A stretch of DNA of 64,000 nucleotides from Polyangiaceae bacterium (lineage in GTDB: Bacteria > Myxococcota_A > Polyangia > Polyangiales > Polyangiaceae). The position numbers and the translations under genes are program-made. Location of the stretch: assembly GCA_016712345.1 (NCBI GenBank), contig JADJRH010000011.1, forward strand, positions 1,736,001 through 1,800,000, given 5' to 3'. The notes under the pieces were generated by a model. It was not told the origin of the DNA. It made no database searches and saw only the letters and a program-made list of their open reading frames with translations. Positions 17,706 to 26,580 of this stretch are shown here, piece after piece; position 1 is the first letter of the stretch, and each line of letters starts with the position of its first letter.

Positions 17706-17782
17706 CGCGCGCCGTAACGGTAGTTAGGCGCGCGTTTGTGCGGTGCTTTTGGGGGCGTTCTGCGGCACCATAAGGAACTTTT

Positions 17783-19051
17783 ATGGACGCTTCGCGCTGG
17801 GCTGGTTTTGGTGTGGTTCCGGTTTTGTTTGCGGCCGGCATGTTCGGTTCGTCGGCGTGTGGAAGCACCGTGGTGACGGGGCCGGGAGGCGGTGGAGAAG
17901 GGGGAGCGACGACGGGAACGGACAGTGCGACCACCAACACGACGAACACGGGCGGCGCGCCAACAACGTCGACGTCGATTTCAACGACCGCCACGACAAC
18001 GACGACCACCACGACGTCCACGACGACAACGACAACAACGACGGGAACGGGCGGGGCGGATCCGTGGGCTGGACCGGTGGAAGCGTTGAAGGAGTTGGAC
18101 CTGGGGGATATCGGGTTCGGCGTTCAGACGTCGTTTCCGGTGCCCGACAAAACATTGGGGCTGACGGTGCAAGTGGAGGGCGTTGCGGCGGACAGCGTTG
18201 TGGGTGTGTACCGTTTGCGTCCGCCGGTGGGCAGCAGCGTCATCATCAACTTTGCGATGACGGGGAAGAGTACACAAGTGTTCGGCGGGCTTGGGGTGAT
18301 CGGCGCTGCGAATCCGCAGTCGGACACGGTGGACGCTTGGCCGGTGAAGGCGGGCGCTTGGAAGGTGACAACGGGAAGTGATGGAAACGCGGGGGATCAA
18401 GCGCACGTGCGTGTGTGGGTGCGGCGAACCGAGGATGGGCAGTTTCACGGCGGTGTTGTGGACGTGAATCTGTGGGTGGTGCCGGGTGTGGCTTCGAGCA
18501 ATTACATGAGCCAGGTGTTGGATGCGTTTTTCCCGTACGCCGGGCTCGACATTGGAACGTTTACGAACCTGTCGGCGGACGCGGCGTTTGGGACGATCGG
18601 TTCGGTGGACGAGTATTACTCGATGCTGAAAGCGACGGGCGGGATGCAAAACGAGCCGGCGATCAACTTGTTTGTGGTGGATGATTTTGCGGACGCCGCG
18701 TACGGCGGAGCGATCGGTGTGGCGGGCGGAGTTCCGGGAAGTCCGATGCGTCACGGAACGAGGCAAAGCGGTTTGGCATACGAGCCTTCGGGCGATCCAA
18801 ACTACGACGCGACGGTTTTGATGCACGAGATCGGGCACGTGGCGGGCTTGTTCCACACGACGGAGTTTCAGATCACAGAGACGGATCCGTTGAGCGACAC
18901 GCCGGAGTGCGACGCGGGGACGATTCAAAACAATCCGGGGCAATGCTCGGACAAGAGCAACACGATGTTTCCGATCGCGTATGGGGCGACGGCGTTTACG
19001 AACGCGCAGTTGAACGTGATTCGAGGGAGCGCGCTTTACAGGGGAAATTGA
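17783..19051 (+). CDS. Metzincin-like zinc metalloprotease lipoprotein
   Basis: The 422-residue product starts at ATG 17783 after AAGGAAC. It has a signal with lipobox-like SSAC (about residue 26), a very Thr-rich linker (about residues 42-90) and a folded part. The zinc motif HEIGHVAGLFHT matches the metzincin HExxHxxGxxH pattern, and NTMFPIAYG supplies a Met-turn-like segment about 45 residues later. A Cys pair (TPECDAG, NPGQCSD) lies between them. It should act as an envelope-anchored, surface-exposed endopeptidase. The region before the zinc motif has a beta-sandwich look. Its stop overlaps the TTG start of the next gene, so the two are likely translated together. Confidence 0.88.
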   Translation: MDASRWAGFGVVPVLFAAGMFGSSACGSTVVTGPGGGGEGGATTGTDSATTNTTNTGGAPTTSTSISTTATTTTTTTTSTTTTTTTTGTGGADPWAGPVEALKELDLGDIGFGVQTSFPVPDKTLGLTVQVEGVAADSVVGVYRLRPPVGSSVIINFAMTGKSTQVFGGLGVIGAANPQSDTVDAWPVKAGAWKVTTGSDGNAGDQAHVRVWVRRTEDGQFHGGVVDVNLWVVPGVASSNYMSQVLDAFFPYAGLDIGTFTNLSADAAFGTIGSVDEYYSMLKATGGMQNEPAINLFVVDDFADAAYGGAIGVAGGVPGSPMRHGTRQSGLAYEPSGDPNYDATVLMHEIGHVAGLFHTTEFQITETDPLSDTPECDAGTIQNNPGQCSDKSNTMFPIAYGATAFTNAQLNVIRGSALYRGN

Positions 19052-19599
19052 CGGAGGGTGGGCAGCCTGCGCCGCCGTTTGCGTGGCCGGGTGGTGGCGG
19101 TGCGGGCAGTCCTCCGCTGATGGTTCCATTTGCGGAAAGCGGACCGTGGGCGGTGATGCCGAGTGCGCCGGATGCGCTGGAGCAGGTGCTGGGCGCGTTG
19201 TGGTGCAACGCGCGATTTGAAAACGCGGCCATGGCGGTGGCGCAGGATCCGGCGGCGAAGCTGTCACGCCCGTCGGCTAAAAATCCTTCGGCGCGGCTGC
19301 GCGCGGTGGTGATGGATGCGACTTCGCCGGTGCTGTTGCGAAAGCGCGCGTTGGGCTTGTACGTGACGGCGGCGCAAAAAGAAGGCGCGTGGGCGGAGGC
19401 GCTGAGCACGTTGGTGAGTCTTGCGAGCGATGCAACGGCGGCGACGGCGAATCGGCGGATGCGGACGGCGGCGCTGCGATTGCTGTTGGATGTGCGCGCG
19501 AGTGCGAAGGGCGTGGATAAGAAGAAGATCGATGCGGCAATCGACGCTGCAAAGGCGTCGAGCGACACGCTTGTCGCACACGTTGCCGCGGGACATTGA
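19048..19599 (+). CDS. Hypothetical helical protein coupled to the protease gene
   Basis: The chosen start is TTG 19048, whose TG overlaps the protease stop (TTGA) and which follows AGGGGAAA, a good ribosome site. This gives 183 residues. The first 35 residues are Gly/Pro-rich. The rest is helical and Ala-rich (ALEQVLGALWCNARFENAA, RALGLYVTAAQKEGAWAEAL), recalling TPR-like pairs, and ends HVAAGH. No signal peptide is seen, so it is probably cytosolic despite its secreted neighbour. I recognise no family. A start at ATG 19121 is an alternative. Confidence 0.6.
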   Translation: MTEGGQPAPPFAWPGGGGAGSPPLMVPFAESGPWAVMPSAPDALEQVLGALWCNARFENAAMAVAQDPAAKLSRPSAKNPSARLRAVVMDATSPVLLRKRALGLYVTAAQKEGAWAEALSTLVSLASDATAATANRRMRTAALRLLLDVRASAKGVDKKKIDAAIDAAKASSDTLVAHVAAGH

Positions 19600-19745
19600 C
19601 GTCGCACCGCGAAAACTGCGCAATGTGGTGAGCGAAGAGCGCGTCTCCGCTTCGACTTTTGGCGGAAGGTTTCTTCTCGAAAGGCGAGGTCGATGATATA
19701 TCCGCCTATCCGGCTTCATTTGAGAGCCCCCTGCCTGCTTCGGCA

Positions 19746-20897
19746 ATGAACGATATTCCTGCTTCACCCAAACTGACCGAAGAACAATCTTTAAACGACG
19801 ACGGCAGACGCGGTGCGAGAGCGCCGGCCGCAAACGGTCGACCGCGACCATTGCGCGTGTGCATCGTCGACATGAACGACGGGCACGCCAATCAGGCGAT
19901 GCGCTGTTTTCGTGGGATCGCCGCGGGGTTTTTCAGCCGCGTGAAACAAACGAATCCCGATGTTGAATGTGTACTCACGGAGGTGTCGCCGCGGAACACC
20001 GAGGACGACATTCCCGACAATTGTGATTTGTACCTTTCGTCGGGCGGGCCGGGCTCGCCGTACGACGGTGATGGGAAAAACTGGGTGGGCCGGTATTACC
20101 GCTTTCTCGACCGCGTTGTGGAAGCGGCCGAAGAGGGCGGCGTGGAGCAGCAGGCGCTGTTTGCCGTTTGTTACTCGTTTGAAATGATCATTCGGCATTT
20201 CAAGGTGGCGGAGATGAAGCCGCGGGCCGAGCGCAAGTTCGGTGTGATGCCTGTGTACATGACGGACGAAGGGCAGGAGCATCCGCTGCTTGCGCCGTTT
20301 GCGGATCGGCTGTTTGCGTTTGAGCATCGCAATTGGGAAGCGGTGGATCTCGACACGCGCAAGCTCGCGGCGCTCGGCGGGCAGCTGCTCGCGCGCGAGA
20401 GTCGCGACGGCGTTTCGAAGGGCAAAGCGGTGCTTGGGCTCGATGTCACGTCGGGCATCGAAGCGGTGCAGTTTCATCCCGAGGCCGACCGCGCGGGTGT
20501 TGTGAGCTGGGTGTCGCGCCCCGATCAGGCAGCGGCTTTTAAGGCCACTTACGGCGACACAACGTATGCGGCGATGTTGCGTACACTTGACGATCCGCGG
20601 CGCCTGGCGCGCACCTACGCGCTGGTAATTCCCGGCTGGTTGTCGCGAAAGTTCAATCTCGCGGCGCCGGAGCGCGGTTACAACCCAATCGCCATGCCCA
20701 ACGACGAAGATGTTCTCGACGCATTCGGTCGGCCCGATCCCGCCGACAATCTTGTGCCGCCGAGTTCGGTATCGCCGGCTATGGCCGCCGCCAAAAATGG
20801 CCGCGGCGTTGCCCGCCGTCCGCGTCGCCGGCTAGCCCTTAGTGAAGCCATAACAGCCGTGACGTTTTGCGAAGGACCGTTTCAGGTCTTGTCGTAA
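19746..20897 (+). CDS. Class I glutamine amidotransferase-like protein
   Basis: The 383-residue product has a GATase1-type core: LRVCIVDMNDGHANQAMRC at the first strand, DLYLSSGGPGSPYDG at the oxyanion loop, a nucleophile-elbow cysteine in LFAVCYSFEMI and the His-Pro-Glu motif in AVQFHPEAD. Classical amidotransferases have G-x-C-x-G at the elbow; here the residues around Cys differ, so hydrolysis of glutamine is plausible but not certain. The last 90 residues are an extra tail with a basic stretch (ARRPRRRLALSE). No synthetase partner is encoded next to it. The frame begins at TTG 19659, but ATG 19746 (MNDIPASPKLTEEQ) is the first conventional start. Confidence 0.75.
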   Translation: MNDIPASPKLTEEQSLNDDGRRGARAPAANGRPRPLRVCIVDMNDGHANQAMRCFRGIAAGFFSRVKQTNPDVECVLTEVSPRNTEDDIPDNCDLYLSSGGPGSPYDGDGKNWVGRYYRFLDRVVEAAEEGGVEQQALFAVCYSFEMIIRHFKVAEMKPRAERKFGVMPVYMTDEGQEHPLLAPFADRLFAFEHRNWEAVDLDTRKLAALGGQLLARESRDGVSKGKAVLGLDVTSGIEAVQFHPEADRAGVVSWVSRPDQAAAFKATYGDTTYAAMLRTLDDPRRLARTYALVIPGWLSRKFNLAAPERGYNPIAMPNDEDVLDAFGRPDPADNLVPPSSVSPAMAAAKNGRGVARRPRRRLALSEAITAVTFCEGPFQVLS

Positions 20898-21183
20898 CGC
20901 GCGCGACACCCTTGCCCGTCGCCAAGCGGAAACGCGAAAAGCGTGGCGCACCAGGTTCTCCTGCATGGAGTTCTGTGGCGTACGCCGCCAAGACGAAAAC
21001 GAGAAGCCGGCGAGACCGGTGTCAGGCACGTTTTGATCAGCCGGAGCCGCCAAACGCTCAAACAAGGAAGGCTCGGAAACGCCACGTTTTCCATGCGCTT
21101 CCAACCCTTACAAGGGCCTCCATTTCTTATCGCTTCTTTTCGCAATAGCCCTCGCGTAAGAGCGGCGTCTCGCTGGAGGCCCC

Positions 21184-23184
21184 ATGCTGCGTGACGATCC
21201 CAACCTCATCAAGAAGGCCGTTCACACGATTCAGATGCTCGCCGTGGACGGCGTCGAGAAGGCCAACAGCGGTCATCCCGGCACGCCGATGGCGCTCGCG
21301 GCGATCACGCTCGAAACGTTTTTGCGGCACCTTCGGTACGACCCGACCGCGCCTGATTGGGCAGACCGCGACAGGTTTGTTCTGTCGTGCGGGCACGCGT
21401 CGATGCTCATGTATTCGGTGCTTCACCTCGCCGGGTACGACGTGTCGATGGATGACCTCAAGAGCTTTAGGCAGTGGGGTTCCAAAACGCCCGGGCACCC
21501 CGAGGTACACATGACGCCCGGGGTTGAAGTCACAACGGGGCCTTTGGGACAAGGGATCTCAAACGCGGTGGGGATGGCCGCGTCGATCAAAATGATGGCC
21601 GCGCGTTTCAATCACGCGGCACCGCTCTCCACAGCGCGGGTCTTTGGCATCGCTTCCGACGGCGATGTGATGGAAGGCGTGAGCGGTGAGGCCGCCAGTT
21701 TGGCCGGCCATTTGGGCCTCGATAACCTGATTTTCTTTTACGACGACAACAAGATCACGATCGACGGCAAGACCGATCTCGCGTTCTCCGAAGACGTTGG
21801 GAAACGGTACGAAGCGTACGGCTGGTACGTGCAGCACATCGACGGGCACAACCACGCCGAGATTCGAGCGGCGCTCGACAATGCGGTGAAAAATACGGGC
21901 AAACCGTCGCTCATCGTGGCGCGCACGCACATCGGTATTCACTCGCCCAAACAAGACACAGCCAAGGCGCACGGTGAGCCGCTCGGGGCCGACGCGATCA
22001 AAGCGACGCGCGCCAACATCGGCTGGACCGACGAGACATTTTTTGTGCCCGACGATGTTCGAGCGCTGTTTGCGGAGCGCGCGGCCGAAGGCAAACAAGC
22101 TCACGAAGCGTGGCAAAACACGTTTCACTCGTTTCAAACGCGCGGCGATGATCTGCCGGCCCAATACGCGCGGCTCGCAAACAAACACGTTCCCGAAAAC
22201 CTGTTTGAAGAGCTGCTCAAAGTGGTGCCGCAAAAAGACGCGGCAACGCGCGTTCAAAGCGGAATCATCGAGCAACGCGCCGCCGCGCTCGTTCCGAGTC
22301 TAATGGGCGGTTCGGCCGACTTAAACCCGTCGACAAAGACGATGATCGAAGGTTCGCCCGCGCTTGCCGCCGGCAAGTTTGAAGGCCGAAATGTACACTT
22401 CGGTATTCGCGAGCACGCCATGGGTTCGTTCGTGAACGGGGTGGCGCTCGGCGGCGGCTTCATTCCGTTTGGGTCCACGTTCCTTGTGTTCAGCGACTAC
22501 ATGCGGCCGACAATTCGGCTCGCGGCGCTTTCGCACCTTCAGTCGCTCTTCATCTTCACTCACGATTCGCTGTACCTCGGCGAAGACGGGCCCACGCATC
22601 AACCGGTGGAACACTTTTGGGCGCTTCGGATCATCCCCAATGTGGACGTGGTGCGTCCGTGCGACGCGCTTGAATGCGCCGCGGCGTGGACGCACGCGCT
22701 CACGCGAAGGAACGGGCCGACGGTGTTCGCCTTGTCGCGCCAGGGCCTCAAAAACCTGCCGCGGCCCGACGGGTTTGACCCCAAGGTCATGCTGCGCGGC
22801 GCGTACGTGATCGCCGACGCCGCCGATCCCACGGTGGTTCTCATCGCCACGGGCTCCGAGGTTTCGCTCGCCGTGAGCGCCAAAGCCTTGCTCGATGCAT
22901 CGGGTGAGCGCGTTCGCGTCGTGAGCGCCCTGTGCCTTGAACAGTTCGGTCGCCAAGATGCGGACTATCGCAACTCGGTCCTGCCGCCCGGTGTACCTCG
23001 CGTTTCCATTGAACTGGGTGTGACAACGCCGTGGCGCTCCATTGTGGGCGACGCCGGGCTGACCATCGGCCACGACGGCTTTGGCTACAGCGCGCCGGAC
23101 AAGGTGATCGCCAAACAACTCGGTTTCGTGCCTGAAGCCGTGGCCGAAAAAGTTCGAGCGTGGCGGGGCGCTGTCCAGGCCTGA
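21184..23184 (+). CDS. tkt: Transketolase
   Basis: Transketolase moves two-carbon units between sugar phosphates in the pentose phosphate and Calvin-type pathways using thiamine diphosphate and a divalent metal. The 666-residue product has the usual length. It shows the substrate-binding N-terminus (KANSGHPGTPMALAAI), the cofactor-binding motif SDGDVMEGVSGEAASLAGHL ending in the metal ligands near DDNKITIDG, the middle-domain FGIREHAMGSFVNG and HDSLYLGEDGPTHQPVEH, and the C-terminal domain (ATGSEVSLAVSAKALL). ATG 21184 is preceded by GGAGG. The 286-base upstream gap contains no gene; I could not pick out a convincing promoter there. Confidence 0.97.
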   Translation: MLRDDPNLIKKAVHTIQMLAVDGVEKANSGHPGTPMALAAITLETFLRHLRYDPTAPDWADRDRFVLSCGHASMLMYSVLHLAGYDVSMDDLKSFRQWGSKTPGHPEVHMTPGVEVTTGPLGQGISNAVGMAASIKMMAARFNHAAPLSTARVFGIASDGDVMEGVSGEAASLAGHLGLDNLIFFYDDNKITIDGKTDLAFSEDVGKRYEAYGWYVQHIDGHNHAEIRAALDNAVKNTGKPSLIVARTHIGIHSPKQDTAKAHGEPLGADAIKATRANIGWTDETFFVPDDVRALFAERAAEGKQAHEAWQNTFHSFQTRGDDLPAQYARLANKHVPENLFEELLKVVPQKDAATRVQSGIIEQRAAALVPSLMGGSADLNPSTKTMIEGSPALAAGKFEGRNVHFGIREHAMGSFVNGVALGGGFIPFGSTFLVFSDYMRPTIRLAALSHLQSLFIFTHDSLYLGEDGPTHQPVEHFWALRIIPNVDVVRPCDALECAAAWTHALTRRNGPTVFALSRQGLKNLPRPDGFDPKVMLRGAYVIADAADPTVVLIATGSEVSLAVSAKALLDASGERVRVVSALCLEQFGRQDADYRNSVLPPGVPRVSIELGVTTPWRSIVGDAGLTIGHDGFGYSAPDKVIAKQLGFVPEAVAEKVRAWRGAVQA

Positions 23185-23290
23185 CGCACCCCCGGCAGAT
23201 CGAACATGCCCGGTGAACCGTCCGATGCAGATCGGGTAACGGGCGTAGCATGTGACGGCGCGCTCGCTCCGACTCTTCGTGGAGGTTCTT

Positions 23291-26200
23291 ATGCAACGGT
23301 GGGTTCGATCGGCCTTGTTCGGCTTGCTGTTTGGCGTCGGCTGTTCGCCCATCTCGGCTCCGCCGCCGTTGCCTCTCCAAGTGGCCGGCGCCGAGAAGGT
23401 TCTGCCCGTCGCTTTCGATGACATTCACGCGCCCGTGGCGGCCGCTGTTCCCATCAGCCTCACCGCTTCGGACGGCTCGGGTCTGAAACTTTCGGACCTC
23501 AAGGGCCGCATGGTGATCGATGACCCGCTCGCCTTCACCGAGCTTCACCTCACCTTTGAAAACCCGGAGAGCCGTGTTCTCGAAGGCACGTTTTCAATTG
23601 TCCTGCCGCAGGGCGCGGCCATCAGTCGATTCGCGATGAAAAACGGCGATGAATGGAAAGAAGGCGAGGTGGTTGAGAAGCAGCAGGCCCGCCGCGCTTA
23701 CGAAGACTTTCTCCATCGACGGCAAGATCCCGCCCTGCTTGAGCAGGCGGGAGGAAACCAGTTCTCCGCGCGCGTGTTCCCCATCGCCGGGCGCGCCAAA
23801 AAAGAGATCATCGTCAGCTACTCCCAAGAGCTGTCCAAAGGTGCTGCGTACACATTGTCGCTCAAGGGGCTGGGAGAGATCGGGTCCGTCGACGTAACAG
23901 CCTGGCTGGCTGGCAAAACAAGCCCGATCGCGTCGTACGCCAAGCAAAACACCAAGCTGGAAACCGATTTTCGGGTTGAAATGCCGCCCGCCGGCGGTAC
24001 GAGCGGTATTCGCAGCGGTAACCTGGTTCTCACGCGCGTCGTTCCGATCACCGCTCCTGTACCCGAGCCGATGTCAGGCGCGCTGATTCTTGTGGATACG
24101 AGCGCGTCACGTGCGCTCGGAATGATCGAGCAAGCCCGTCTGCTTCGAGCGTTGTGTACGCAATTGGCGCGCGCCGCCGGCGCCAAAGCGCCTGTCACTG
24201 TCGCCGCTTTTGATCAAACAGTGGAGCCGATTTTTGCCGGCGGCGCGGCTGATTTTGACGACGCAGCGATCGACAGAATGCGCCAGCGCCTCGCCCTCGG
24301 CGCATCCAACTTGGAGGGCGCGCTCGCGTGGGCGCACGAACGCGCGCGTTCCGAACGTTTTCGCCGCGTGGTTGTTGTGACCGACGGTGTGGCAACCTTA
24401 GGCGCCGTTGCGGGTGAAATGCTTCGCGCGCGCGTCAAAGCGCTCAGCTCGGTGGGCGTTGAGCGCATGGATGCCCTCGCCCTCGGAGGCATCCGCGACG
24501 ATGACTTGCTCAAGAGCCTGGTGAACGCCGGCTTGCCCCGCGGCGGCGTTGTTCTCGATGCTTCTGCCATCGGCGTTGAAGAAGTGTGGCGCCGATTAAA
24601 CGAAGGCACGCGGTCTGAAATCGACGTGCGCATCGAGAACGCTTCGTTTGTGTTTCCAAACAAGATCAACGGCGTTCAATCGGGGGACGAAGTGCTTGTG
24701 TACGCAAACGTTCCCGACGATAAACCCGTTCGCGTGGCGGTCGGCGCCGGGGCGTTCGAAGAGCGCCGGCTCCGAACGGTGGAGCGACCGCTCCTCGAAC
24801 GCGCGTGGGTCGGCGCTAAAATTCGCAGCCTCGTCGAGAGCGAGCGCGTCTCGGGAGCCTCAGCGAGCCTGTCGCGCGAGATCGTGGGCCTCTCCACGAA
24901 GTACCGTGTTTTGTCGCCCAAAACAGCGCTGCTCGTTCTTGAGACCGAACAGGACTACGACCGATTCGGCATCGATCGACGGGCGCTCGCCGACATTTTA
25001 ACGGTCTACGGTGATCGCGTGGCTCTCAAAGCGCGGCCTTGGACGGGCCCGAAACTCGTTCAAGTGACAAAGAACCAAGTTGTCATCGCCCCGCCGCCGT
25101 CGCCGCCGCGAAACAAATCCGCAACGGCGACTGCGCCTCCTCCCGCTCCAAAAGCGGCGAAGCGATCCTTCGATGCGGATTTCGGCGGTGGATCGAGCAG
25201 CGGAGGCAAAGGTGGCGGCTCGGGCGCCGGTGCGGGGGCACCCGTCGCCGCGGCGGCCACGGCAAGTCCGGCGCCGCGTGCCTCAGGTGGCGCTTCTCAG
25301 CTTCCCCCGCCGTCTGCAACGGAGGCCAAGAAAGACGCCGCGGACGAACCTGCCGCGCCCTCGCCGCCGACGCAGAGCCCTTCCCAGGTTCGATCCGACG
25401 ACACGCGCCGAGAGAGTTCGGCGAGCGCTTCCCCCACCTCCATTGCCACCGCGGCTCCCGTGGCAACTCCCACCGCAACCGGTCCGAGCGTCGGCGCGGG
25501 CAGCTCCCCGGCCGATCCCGAACCCCGAGCCGCGGCTGATTCTGTCCCGCGCGTCATTCGCTTGGAGCCGCTTCGCGCAGTCGAAGAAGAAGTCCCAACG
25601 GGTGAAGTGGACCCGTACAGCGGGCCCTTCAAATCGGTGATGGCCCTCGTCGCGACCAACCAAATCAGCAGAGCCGTGACCGAGGCATTCGCGTGGCGAA
25701 AAACAGCGCCCGGTGATGTCTTGGCTCTGGTGGCGCTCGGCGAAGCGTTTGAATCCGCCGGCAACACCACGCAGGCAGCACGCTGCTACGGCTCCATTAT
25801 CGACCTATTTCCCGGGCGAGCCGACCTTCGCCGGTTTGCCGGAGAGCGACTTGAACGCGTCGCTGCGAGTGACCCCTCGGTGTTGGCCATCGCAGTGGAC
25901 ACCTTTCAAAAGGCCGCCACCGATCGCCCCGATCACCCCGCGAGCCACCGCCTGCTTGCGTACGCACTGCTCAAACAGGGGCGCTTTGAACAAGCATTTC
26001 AAGCCATTGCCCGCGGCGTGCGCGGGCCCTATCCGGCCGGCAGATTTCGAGGTGTACACCGCATCCTCCAGGAAGACGCCGGCCTTATCGCCGCAGCGTG
26101 GACGCGCGCCGAGCCGAGCCGTTCGAGCGAGATCCTTGAAGCGCTGCGAAGCCTCGGCGCCGTCGCGGAAAGCGGCCCGTCGCTGCGATTTGTCCTCAAT

Positions 26201-26536
26201 TGGGAAACCGATGCGAACGACGTCGACTTCCACATTTTCGACGCACAAAAAGGCCACGCTTGGTACTCGAATGCGCAGCTTGATTCCGGCGGTGAACTCT
26301 ACGCCGACGTGACGGACGGCTACGGGCCCGAATGTTTCACCATTCGGCAGACGGCGAAGCAGCGCGCTGCTCCCTACCGTTTGCAGGCCCACTACTACTC
26401 GCGCGGGCCGATGGGCTACGGCATGGGCAAGTTACAGATCATCGAACACGACGGACGAGGCGTTCTCACCATTGAGGATCGGCCGTTCGTGGTGATGACC
26501 GACAAAGCCTTCGTCAACCTCGGCAGCGCACGCTAG
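23291..26536 (+). CDS. VIT/vWA-domain lipoprotein with TPR and DUF2135
   Basis: ATG 23291 has GGAGG 5 bases upstream and opens MQRWVRSALFGLLFGVGCSP, a lipoprotein signal with lipobox GVGC. The GTG at 23252 in the same frame is unlikely. Domains in order are VIT (about 30-220, with FTELHLTFENPESRVLEGTF), vWA (about 265-460, with MIDAS parts DTSAS, GASNLEG and VTDG), a disordered Pro/Ala/Ser stretch (about 590-770), helical TPR-like units (about 785-935) and a C-terminal DUF2135 domain (FVLNWETDANDVDFHIFD). The intact MIDAS suggests metal-dependent ligand binding at the cell envelope. Similar proteins are frequent in myxobacteria; the ligand is unknown. It converges on a Ser/Thr kinase gene, with only 44 bases between the stops. 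Confidence 0.9.
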   Translation: MQRWVRSALFGLLFGVGCSPISAPPPLPLQVAGAEKVLPVAFDDIHAPVAAAVPISLTASDGSGLKLSDLKGRMVIDDPLAFTELHLTFENPESRVLEGTFSIVLPQGAAISRFAMKNGDEWKEGEVVEKQQARRAYEDFLHRRQDPALLEQAGGNQFSARVFPIAGRAKKEIIVSYSQELSKGAAYTLSLKGLGEIGSVDVTAWLAGKTSPIASYAKQNTKLETDFRVEMPPAGGTSGIRSGNLVLTRVVPITAPVPEPMSGALILVDTSASRALGMIEQARLLRALCTQLARAAGAKAPVTVAAFDQTVEPIFAGGAADFDDAAIDRMRQRLALGASNLEGALAWAHERARSERFRRVVVVTDGVATLGAVAGEMLRARVKALSSVGVERMDALALGGIRDDDLLKSLVNAGLPRGGVVLDASAIGVEEVWRRLNEGTRSEIDVRIENASFVFPNKINGVQSGDEVLVYANVPDDKPVRVAVGAGAFEERRLRTVERPLLERAWVGAKIRSLVESERVSGASASLSREIVGLSTKYRVLSPKTALLVLETEQDYDRFGIDRRALADILTVYGDRVALKARPWTGPKLVQVTKNQVVIAPPPSPPRNKSATATAPPPAPKAAKRSFDADFGGGSSSGGKGGGSGAGAGAPVAAAATASPAPRASGGASQLPPPSATEAKKDAADEPAAPSPPTQSPSQVRSDDTRRESSASASPTSIATAAPVATPTATGPSVGAGSSPADPEPRAAADSVPRVIRLEPLRAVEEEVPTGEVDPYSGPFKSVMALVATNQISRAVTEAFAWRKTAPGDVLALVALGEAFESAGNTTQAARCYGSIIDLFPGRADLRRFAGERLERVAASDPSVLAIAVDTFQKAATDRPDHPASHRLLAYALLKQGRFEQAFQAIARGVRGPYPAGRFRGVHRILQEDAGLIAAAWTRAEPSRSSEILEALRSLGAVAESGPSLRFVLNWETDANDVDFHIFDAQKGHAWYSNAQLDSGGELYADVTDGYGPECFTIRQTAKQRAAPYRLQAHYYSRGPMGYGMGKLQIIEHDGRGVLTIEDRPFVVMTDKAFVNLGSAR

Positions 26537-26580
26537 AGCACCGATCATCTTGTGTACGCCGCCGGTTGGCGCCGAACCAA

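Noticed and set aside
22321..23424. Minus-strand open frame opposite the transketolase 3' end
   Set aside because: It has no recognisable domain and lies opposite the conserved transketolase C-terminal domain.
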